From Bacillota bacterium (GTDB taxonomy: Bacteria; Bacillota; Desulfotomaculia; Desulfotomaculales; Desulfallaceae), in NCBI GenBank assembly GCA_009781965.1, contig WQUS01000112.1, positions 1 through 6,309 on the forward strand: 6,309 nt of DNA, read 5' to 3'. The translations under genes and the position numbers were made by a program. This document shows positions 1 through 4,469 of this stretch, one piece after another. The notes under the pieces were generated by a model. It saw only the letters and a list, made by a program, of their open reading frames with translations. It was not told the DNA's origin and searched no databases. Position 1 is the stretch's first letter. Each line of letters starts with the position of its first letter.

Positions 1-15
1 TCCTCAAAGTGAATA

Positions 16-88
16 CGGCACGCCAAACCGTTAACCGTAAGCGATTTCTCGGAGAGCATGAGCGCACGGTTAACGGTTTGGCGTGCCG
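16..88. repeat. Perfect 23-bp inverted repeat (hairpin) at the 3' end of selD
   Basis: Bases 16-38 and 66-88 are exact reverse complements (23 of 23), separated by 27 nt. The right arm contains the selD stop codon (TAA on the minus strand, plus positions 70-72) and its last codons, so the transcript would fold into a very stable stem at its end. Each arm carries a short internal direct repeat (ACCGT-TA-ACCGT in the left arm). A further 8-bp inverted pair lies outside the arms (6-13 with 110-117). There is no T tract after the stem in the selD direction, so it is not a standard intrinsic terminator. It could be a transcript-end stabiliser, an atypical terminator, a small repeat element that inserted at the end of selD, or a fold-back assembly artefact near a contig end. 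The repeat is certain; its role is not known. Confidence 0.85.
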
Positions 89-1170
89 CTCGATGCTGAA
101 CAGTAACGCTTCACTTTTAGCACCTGACGCCCGGTAGCTTCCCGGCCCAGCACCCGGCCGATAACGGCGGCCCGAACGCCTTGTTCCGCCAGTTCGTCGA
201 CCACCTTTGCCGCGCCGGACGCGGCAATAGACAACAACAGACCGCCGGAGGTCTGGGGATCAAACAGCAGCATTTGTTCTTCCGGCTTAAGCCCTTCGTC
301 CAACTTAACCAGATCACCCAGGTACTCCCGGTTATTATAAGCCCCGGCCGGGATTAGCCCCAGCCTGGCCATTTCCATGGTTTCCGGCAGCAGCGGCAAA
401 GAAGCGAAATCAATTTCCATGGCTACTCCGCTGGCTTCGGCCATTTCCAAAGCATGTCCCAAAAGCCCGAATCCGGTGATGTCGGTACAGGCTCCGGCGC
501 CGTGCCGCAGCATGGCTTCGGAGGCCAGCCTGTTTAAGGCCGCCATAGTCCGGGCGGCCTCGTCCGCAGCCCTTGCGGATACCAACTGAGCCTTAACGCC
601 GTTAATGATGATCCCGGTACCCAACGGTTTGGTCAACACTAACAGATCCCCGGCCATGGCCCCGGCATTGGCGGTTATTTGTTCCGGTCTGGCCAGCCCG
701 GTTACCGACAGCCCGTACTTAGGCTCGGCATCGCGCACCGTATGGCCGCCGGCGATAATAGCGCCTGCTTCGCTGACTTTCTCGGCGCCGCCCCGGATGA
801 TTTCCTCCAGCACAGTGTGGGGCAGACAGTCGGGAAAGCAGACGATATTCAGCGCCAACAGCGGTTTCCCGCCCATGGCGTAAATGTCGCTCAAGGCGTT
901 AGCCGCCGCGATTTGACCATATAAATAAGGGTCGTCAACCATCGGGGTAAAAAAGTCCACTGTCTGAATCAGCGCCTGACCGTCGTTCAACTGATAAACA
1001 GCGGCGTCATCGGAGGTATTTAAACCCACCAGCAGACGCGGATCATGGGAAACCGGTATATGCCGCAGTACCTGCGACAGGGCCTGGGGACCCATTTTTG
1101 AAGCTCACCCGGGCGTTTGGGTCAACCCGGTCAGTTTAATATTCTGTTCGGCGCCGGACATGGGCATCAT
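70..1170 (-). CDS. selD: Selenide, water dikinase (selenophosphate synthetase), selenocysteine-containing
   Basis: SelD makes selenophosphate from selenide and ATP in the cytoplasm; this is the selenium donor for Sec-tRNA. The uninterrupted frame begins only at 1095, but that lacks the active site. Extending upstream to ATG 1170 adds 25 codons encoding IKLTGLTQTPG-[TGA]-ASKMGP, matching the family N-terminus where Cys/Sec precedes the catalytic Lys by three (U22, K25; Cys17/Lys20 in E. coli SelD). The TGA is therefore read as Sec. Other family motifs follow: NTSDDAAVY (Asp54/55), TVDFF (Asp72), ANALSDIYAMGGKP (Asn91, Asp95), AGGHT, TDITGFGLLGH (Asp230) and DPQTSGGLL. The product is 366 residues, close to the usual ~345. 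A TAG lies directly upstream of ATG 1170, so the start must be 1170, 1167 or 1161; the ribosome site is weak (AAGGA, 13 nt before 1170). The last residues (SASSGTPNR) come from the hairpin arm and look non-family. It is divergent from the selenoprotein gene at 1391. Confidence 0.96.
1066..1086 (-). promoter_or_regulatory. Candidate SECIS hairpin for selD Sec22
   Basis: Starting 19 nt after the TGA, the selD mRNA can form a two-part stem: outer CAG/CUG, a 2x2 internal loop, then inner CCUG/CAGG closed by a UCG loop. The apical loop starts 27 nt after the TGA, within the usual bacterial range of roughly 16-37 nt. If the last pair opens, G is the first loop base, as bacterial SECIS elements prefer. 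A competing stem, GGGUC/GGCCC with loop CCCA (plus positions 1080-1093), sits nearer the TGA but has no G in its loop. Which fold is used cannot be decided by eye. Confidence 0.5.
1105..1107 (-). other. In-frame TGA read as selenocysteine (Sec22 of SelD)
   Basis: The minus-strand codon at 1107-1105 is TGA, within the context PG-TGA-ASK. This is the position of the catalytic Cys or Sec in the SelD family, three residues before the conserved Lys. The frame is conserved on both sides: the preceding residues match the SelD N-terminus and the following residues run into the complete SelD body. Recoding is far more likely than a nonsense mutation. It also implies that the host has SelA, SelB and tRNA-Sec. 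Confidence 0.93.
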
Positions 1171-1334
1171 CTACTCTCACTTTTCCTTAGCATGTCTCAA
1201 ATATTCAATTTCTACATTTTTGTTTCCTTTATTAGCATGATACAAAAATTTTATGGGAATCCGGCCAGGAAAAAAAATTTTTATCCATATTACCGGATGA
1301 GGCAACATAAAGATGTACTTCAAGCGTAAAAATA

Positions 1335-1343
1335 TGATAGAAT
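1335..1343 (+). promoter_or_regulatory. Candidate extended -10 promoter element for the selenoprotein gene
   Basis: TGATAGAAT matches an extended -10 (TGn followed by TAGAAT, five of six to TATAAT). The overlapping TATGAT (1333-1338) also matches five of six. No good TTGACA-like hexamer lies 16-18 bases upstream, which an extended -10 can tolerate. Transcription would begin near 1350 and give a leader of about 40 nt ahead of ATG 1391. This is weak evidence, based on pattern only. Confidence 0.33.
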
Positions 1344-1371
1344 CTGAATGAACGTATCCAAGCAGTTTCGC

Positions 1372-1380
1372 AAAGGAGGA
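1372..1380 (+). promoter_or_regulatory. Strong ribosome binding site that fixes the start at 1391
   Basis: AAAGGAGGA is an almost complete anti-Shine-Dalgarno match and lies 10 nt before ATG 1391. Its strength matters because the frame opened by that ATG reaches a TGA after only 21 codons. A first-class ribosome site in front of a 21-codon peptide would be odd, whereas one in front of a 113-codon selenoprotein frame is expected. The downstream in-frame ATG at 1496 has no comparable site (only GCAGGAGG after it, inside the gene). Confidence 0.85.
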
Positions 1381-1390
1381 AATTTTAATC

Positions 1391-1732
1391 ATGGAGCAGC
1401 CCTTTGAAGTAATTGTATTTGGCCTCGACGCCCCGGCGCTTAGTGTCTCCGGCTGAGGACCGGTTCGTTCCGCCGGGTGCGGATCAGAAAAAACCATGAA
1501 GCAGGAGGCCGAAGAACTTGGCTCAACCCTGAAGAACGATTTTGGAGACGGCGTAAACATCAAATTTGTAGACGTATCCTCAGCCGAAGTCAACCAATAT
1601 CCCGATATTACGCCGATCCTGGGCCGGGTAAGGTTGCCTTTAACGGTAATTAACAATGAACCGCGTTTTCACGGCGGCCTGTCGGCTGAAGTAATCACCA
1701 ACGCTCTGAAAGAAATGCAACAAAACGGGTAA
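1391..1732 (+). CDS. Predicted small thioredoxin-fold selenoprotein (UGA-encoded Sec22), family not recognised
   Basis: Read through the TGA at 1454-1456, the frame encodes 113 residues. Residues 5-11 (FEVIVFG) look like a first beta strand. A Gly/Ser/Pro-rich active-site loop follows, holding Sec22 (SGUGP) and Cys30 (AGCGS). Helix 1 spans about 33-50, and strand 2 is VNIKFVDV. The segment RLPLTVINNEPRFHGG resembles the cis-Pro strand and Gly turn of thioredoxin/glutaredoxin folds, and a final helix ends the protein. The spacing is U-x7-C, not CxxC. A redox role is inferred; the substrate is unknown. It somewhat resembles small YuzD-like thioredoxin-fold proteins from memory, but I cannot assign a family. 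Support for Sec is the strong ribosome site, the SECIS-like hairpin, the coherent fold across the TGA, and a divergent selD that also uses Sec. The alternatives are a nonsense-mutated pseudogene or a 78-residue protein from ATG 1496, which would lack strand 1 and both redox residues. Confidence 0.8.
1454..1456 (+). other. In-frame TGA read as selenocysteine (Sec22 of the small selenoprotein)
   Basis: TGA is codon 22 of the frame opened at 1391, in the context SG-TGA-GP, after the predicted first beta strand. That is where thioredoxin-fold proteins keep their redox Cys. There is no other stop until TAA at 1730-1732. The GUG context and the following GCG around Cys30 look like a redox pair. Confidence 0.78.
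1467..1485 (+). promoter_or_regulatory. Candidate bacterial SECIS element of the small selenoprotein
   Basis: UCCGC (1469-1473) and GCGGA (1479-1483) form a perfect 5-bp stem around the loop CGGGU (1474-1478). One more G-C pair (1467/1485) lies beyond a U-U mismatch. The loop begins after 17 nt counted from the TGA, and its second base is G. Both agree with the bacterial SECIS pattern; as I recall, the E. coli fdhF element also has 17 nt between UGA and its loop. SelB would bind this hairpin to deliver Sec-tRNA. The element lies inside the coding sequence, as expected for bacteria. Confidence 0.68.
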
Positions 1733-1753
1733 AGTTGCTCAGTAACCGGACAA

Positions 1754-1784
1754 GATAATAGCCTCTTAAATGAGGACATACACG
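1754..1784 (+). promoter_or_regulatory. Possible sigma-E-type promoter for yqfC-yqfD
   Basis: CATACACG at 1777-1784 matches seven of eight bases of the sigma-E -10 pattern CATACANT. The ATA-containing GATAATAG at 1754-1761 is a weak -35 candidate with a 15-base spacer. In Bacillus subtilis yqfC and yqfD belong to the mother-cell sigma-E regulon, so such a promoter is expected about here. The predicted transcription start near 1790-1793 coincides with the foot of the hairpin at 1793-1829. The -35 match is poor, so this call is tentative. Confidence 0.4.
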
Positions 1785-1792
1785 TTATTTTT

Positions 1793-1836
1793 CCCTTCCG
1801 TGCCGCATAAATTTAGTGGCAGGGAGGGGTTTTTTT
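1793..1836 (+). terminator. Intrinsic terminator hairpin of the selenoprotein gene, overlapping the yqfC ribosome site
   Basis: Bases 1793-1806 pair with 1816-1829: 13 of 14 positions pair, two of them G-U, with one G-G mismatch, around the 9-base loop ATAAATTTA. Seven Ts follow directly (1830-1836). This is the form of a strong intrinsic terminator, placed 60 nt after the selenoprotein stop. Its 3' arm contains GGAGG (1823-1827), the only plausible ribosome site for yqfC, and the T tract ends at the yqfC ATG. The hairpin could stop readthrough, mask the yqfC ribosome site, or do both. Confidence 0.72.
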
Positions 1837-2121
1837 ATGGCCTGGAAAGAGTTAAAAAACCATTTTAAAAAACGGTTTTCGGATTATCTCGAATTACCGG
1901 AGGATATCGCGCTTGACTTACCCAAAATCGTTTTGATTGGCAACCTGCAGGTATTTATTGAAAACCACCGGGGTATTCAGGAATATAATCCCCGCCTGGT
2001 TCGGGTCGTTGTTAACGACAAGGTGGTGGAAGTTGCCGGCGAGGGGTTGACCTTGCGTAATATCCTGACCGATGAAATATGTGTGGAAGGACGGATTAGC
2101 TCTCTGTCCTTTGCTGATTAA
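1837..2121 (+). CDS. yqfC: Sporulation protein YqfC
   Basis: A 94-residue protein with the YqfC family layout: a basic N-terminus (WKELKNHFKKRF), the LPEDIALDLPKIVLIGN stretch, then short beta-strand-like segments (QVFIENHRGI, LVRVVVNDKVVEVAG) and a C-terminal EGRISSLSF. No signal peptide or membrane segment is visible, so it is probably cytoplasmic. YqfC is a sporulation-associated protein whose biochemical role is unresolved, paired with YqfD across spore-forming Firmicutes. ATG 1837 is chosen because GGAGG lies 9 nt upstream. An in-frame GTG at 1816 would add seven residues but sits inside the terminator hairpin and lacks a ribosome site. The next gene, yqfD, starts about 50 nt later on the same strand. 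Confidence 0.92.
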   Translation: MAWKELKNHFKKRFSDYLELPEDIALDLPKIVLIGNLQVFIENHRGIQEYNPRLVRVVVNDKVVEVAGEGLTLRNILTDEICVEGRISSLSFAD

Positions 2122-2174
2122 CCGGTTTGCCAAAAGGCTGCCGGTAAGGTCTACCAGTTAGGAGGCGAATGGTA

Positions 2175-3407
2175 ATGCTGTTTGGCATACTGTCCCATTT
2201 AGGCGGCTACGTTACCGTAACCTTGCCCGAGGAGTGTCTGGAGAAGTTCATCAACCTGGCCGTTTTCCGGGGTATTTTTTTATGGGACATCAAAGGCGTC
2301 GGCACCGGACGGGTACTGATGAAAGTGCGCTTAGACAATGTACAAGCCTTGCGTCATGTGGCCCGGATGGCCGGCTGCCGGTTTAAAATCATTAACCGGT
2401 GCGGTTTACCTTTTTTCATCAAGCGCATGAGACAACGCAGAGTGCTGGTAGCGGGCGCTTTAGTATTTGTGGCGGCCTTGTATCTGCTGTCTTCCTTTGT
2501 TTGGTCTGTGGAAGTAAGCGGCAACAATCGGGTAAGCGACCAGGTGGTGGAACAGGTGGCCAGTCAGGCCGGCTTGAAGCCGGGCGTGTTCCGGTGGGGT
2601 TTGAATATCCCCGCGCTGGAGAAAACTATTCAGCAGCAGGTGCCCGGTTTAGCCTGGGTTGGCGTTTCTGTGCAAGGGGTCAAAGTTTCGATCAAGGTAG
2701 TCGAGAAAACCTTGCCGCCTCCCGACGAAGCGGCGCACCCGACGGACCTGGTGGCCGCCAGGGACGGTTTGATTACGGAACTGCTGGTTTTCAGCGGACA
2801 GCCCCTGGTTAATGAAGGGAATACCGTAGTTAAGGGGCAGGTGTTGATTGCGTCGCTTGTCTCGCCGCCGCCCGCAACAGAAGAAATAACTCTTCCCGGA
2901 GCGGAAAAACCGCAGGTGGAACAGCCGGCCCATTATGTCCGCGCCCGGGGCATCGTAAAGGCCAGAGTTTGGTATGAGGCCCTGGCCGATGTAAAGCTGA
3001 CGGAAAGAGGATGCAAATTTACCGGCCGCGAAATGACCAGATTTGGCATTAAAATCGGTGACAAGGAAATAATTCTTATAGGACCGGGCCGGATTCCCTA
3101 TACCCATTACGCGCGCCAGGTTAAAAGTAAACCAGGGCCTAAATGGAGGAATACTAACATACCCGTCGAATTACTAACGGTAAAGTTTTATGAGGAAAAA
3201 CCTTACATTAACCGCCACACCGAAGCAGAGGCCCGGAATCTGGCCTACCGGAAAGCGCTGGAAAGCATCCGCGGGCAGCTGGCCGGAGAAGCGGTAATCA
3301 CCAATAAGAGCATGGAAGAATTGGCCGCGCCGGAGCCAGGCAGCGTTCGGGTGAAAGCCATCGTTGAAACTTTTGAGAATATCGGTATCAGCAAGCCCCG
3401 CAATTAA
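2175..3407 (+). CDS. yqfD: Sporulation protein YqfD (single-pass membrane protein)
   Basis: A 410-residue protein of the YqfD family, needed for efficient sporulation in Bacillus subtilis; its exact function is unknown. The N-terminal cytoplasmic part (about 1-85) contains two CxF/GCRFKI-type segments and ends in a basic stretch (KRMRQRR). One membrane helix spans about 89-109. The outer part begins with a POTRA/FtsQ-like region (about 112-178, WSVEVSGNNRVSDQVVEQV...). A hairpin motif with VNEGNTVVKGQVLIAS (about 211-227) recalls the lipoyl/HlyD barrel-sandwich fold, and a long C-terminal domain follows. ATG 2175 is preferred because GGAGG (2161-2165) is 9 nt away; the in-frame ATG 2169 is only 3 nt away and would add two residues. 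It lies between yqfC and phoH with no terminator visible, which suggests cotranscription. Confidence 0.94.
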   Translation: MLFGILSHLGGYVTVTLPEECLEKFINLAVFRGIFLWDIKGVGTGRVLMKVRLDNVQALRHVARMAGCRFKIINRCGLPFFIKRMRQRRVLVAGALVFVAALYLLSSFVWSVEVSGNNRVSDQVVEQVASQAGLKPGVFRWGLNIPALEKTIQQQVPGLAWVGVSVQGVKVSIKVVEKTLPPPDEAAHPTDLVAARDGLITELLVFSGQPLVNEGNTVVKGQVLIASLVSPPPATEEITLPGAEKPQVEQPAHYVRARGIVKARVWYEALADVKLTERGCKFTGREMTRFGIKIGDKEIILIGPGRIPYTHYARQVKSKPGPKWRNTNIPVELLTVKFYEEKPYINRHTEAEARNLAYRKALESIRGQLAGEAVITNKSMEELAAPEPGSVRVKAIVETFENIGISKPRN

Positions 3408-3445
3408 CCCCAAAAGTATCAGTGACGCAAAGGAGGTTCCGGCCT

Positions 3446-4414
3446 TTGGCGGAACATGTGGAAGACCGGGTGATTATGGATGATCTAGGCGCCGTAGCCG
3501 AGATATTCGGCCGCCATGATCAAAATTTATCGCTCTTGGAGCAGGCCCTGGAAGTCAAAATGGTGGCCCGCGGTGAGGAACTGCTGATTATGGGTGACCG
3601 GGAACAAGTGGGCGCCGCCCGGGTAGTGATCGGTCAACTGCAGGAGTTTTACCGGGCCGGCAACCGGCTAACCACCCATGAAATTAATTACACTATTGAC
3701 GCCGTGAAGGCAGGCAAAGCAGATGCCATCCAGGGTTTGGCCAAAGACGTGGTGCTGGTGACGCCCAGGGGCAAACAAATCAAGCCTAAAACAATTGGTC
3801 AGCAAAATTATATCGGCGCGTTGCAGAAATATGATATCGTGTTTGCAATCGGCCCGGCTGGCACGGGTAAAACCTACCTGGCGGCGGTAATGGCTGTCCG
3901 GGCGTTGCGCAGCCGCCAGGTAAACAGGATTGTACTAACCAGGCCGGCGGTGGAAGCCGGGGAAAAACTGGGTTTTTTGCCCGGCGACTTACAGGAAAAA
4001 GTTGATCCTTATCTGCGTCCGTTATATGACAGCCTTTACGATGTGCTGGGTTTAGAAAGCACCAACAAATATCTGGAGCGGAATGCCATTGAAATTGCCC
4101 CCCTGGCTTATATGCGGGGTCGGACCCTGGAGGATTCATTTGTTATTCTTGACGAAGCTCAAAACACCACTCCGGAACAAATGAAGATGTTTCTTACCCG
4201 CCTGGGCTATGGTTCCCGGGCGGTCATCACCGGGGACGTCACCCAAGTGGACCTGCTCAAAGGGCAACAGTCCGGATTGATTCATGCCCGGCATTTATTA
4301 AGCGAGATCAAGGGCATCTCGTTTCAGGAATTGTCCGCTTTGGATATTGTCAGACACCCGCTGGTGCGGGAAATCGTCAGGGCGTACAGCGAAGAAAACA
4401 CGCCGGTTGAGTAG
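3446..4414 (+). CDS. phoH: PhoH family P-loop ATPase
   Basis: A 322-residue cytoplasmic ATPase, close to the ~319 residues of the Bacillus protein. An N-terminal KH-like region (about 1-70) precedes the ATPase core. Walker A is GPAGTGKT (136-143), followed by the family blocks LTRPAVEAGEKLGFLPGD, EKVDPYLRPLYD, IEIAPLAYMRGRTL, Walker B FVILDEAQNTTPEQMKMFLTR (Asp236, Glu237) and VITGDVTQVDL. All key residues are intact. The family is ATP-binding and linked to RNA metabolism, often beside ybeY, but its precise job is unsettled. TTG 3446 is chosen because AAAGGAGG (3429-3436) lies 9 nt upstream and the resulting start MAEHVEDRV aligns with the Bacillus start. The frame stays open to GTG 3422, but that start would translate the ribosome site itself and add eight residues. 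It sits 38 nt after yqfD and 55 nt before pgpH. Confidence 0.96.
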   Translation: MAEHVEDRVIMDDLGAVAEIFGRHDQNLSLLEQALEVKMVARGEELLIMGDREQVGAARVVIGQLQEFYRAGNRLTTHEINYTIDAVKAGKADAIQGLAKDVVLVTPRGKQIKPKTIGQQNYIGALQKYDIVFAIGPAGTGKTYLAAVMAVRALRSRQVNRIVLTRPAVEAGEKLGFLPGDLQEKVDPYLRPLYDSLYDVLGLESTNKYLERNAIEIAPLAYMRGRTLEDSFVILDEAQNTTPEQMKMFLTRLGYGSRAVITGDVTQVDLLKGQQSGLIHARHLLSEIKGISFQELSALDIVRHPLVREIVRAYSEENTPVE

Positions 4415-4435
4415 CGCAAGCCGCTTGTAGCGTAC

Positions 4436-4458
4436 TTTTGTGAGTCGCTGCCACAAGG
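4436..4458 (+). promoter_or_regulatory. Small hairpin overlapping the pgpH ribosome site
   Basis: TTTTGTG (4436-4442) can pair with CACAAGG (4452-4458) around a 9-base loop, using five Watson-Crick and two G-U pairs. The 3' arm covers the first four bases of the pgpH ribosome site AAGGAG (4455-4460). It could modestly limit pgpH translation. The stem is weak and may have no function. Confidence 0.3.
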
Positions 4459-4469
4459 AGAGTGAAAAT

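Larger units (their letters stand above)
1171..1390. other. AT-rich divergent intergenic region between selD and the selenoprotein gene
   Basis: These 220 bases carry no convincing gene and are clearly richer in A/T than the flanking coding DNA. They must hold the leaders, and probably the promoters, of both divergent genes. Visible structure includes an ATCCGG...CCGGAT inverted pair (1259-1264 and 1293-1298) enclosing a run of eight As and five Ts, and a candidate extended -10 near 1335-1343 for the plus-strand gene. On the minus strand I see A/T-rich -10-like hexamers, for example TAAAAT, but no paired -35 good enough to name a selD promoter. I see no riboswitch or RNA gene here. Confidence 0.6.

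Noticed and set aside
377..924. Plus-strand frames of 70-92 codons opposite selD
   Set aside because: They are antisense shadows of a well-conserved selD coding region, with no ribosome sites or motifs.
1259..1298. Inverted pair ATCCGG/CCGGAT around an A/T run, considered as a terminator or operator
   Set aside because: The arms are only 6 bp and lie 28 bases apart, with the T run inside and not after the stem. This does not suffice for a terminator, and no regulator can be named.
1117..1329. 70-codon plus-strand frame in the intergenic region
   Set aside because: It overlaps the N-terminal coding part of selD, including the Sec codon region. Its composition is AT-driven (Phe/Ile/Tyr/Ser-rich), with no ribosome site and no recognisable motif.
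1391..1456. 21-residue leader peptide ending at the TGA
   Set aside because: It is possible in principle given the strong ribosome site, but the frame continues coherently after the TGA for 91 codons and a SECIS-like hairpin follows. No attenuator or regulatory codon run is seen.
1177..1656. 159-codon open frame on the minus strand
   Set aside because: It runs antisense through most of the selenoprotein gene and through the AT-rich intergenic region. It shows no family motifs, and the plus-strand frame has the ribosome site and a coherent fold.
1496..1732. Stand-alone 78-residue protein starting at ATG 1496
   Set aside because: There is no ribosome site ahead of this ATG, and the protein would lack the first beta strand and both candidate redox residues. 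The start at 1391 with UGA recoding explains the sequence better.
1762..1775. CCTC-TTAAAT-GAGG small palindrome after the selenoprotein gene
   Set aside because: A 4-bp stem without a T tract. The much better terminator is at 1793-1836.
2399..3107. Alternative frames on both strands within yqfD (2399-2812 plus, 2649-3107 minus)
   Set aside because: They are shadows of yqfD in other frames and have no ribosome site or recognisable domain.
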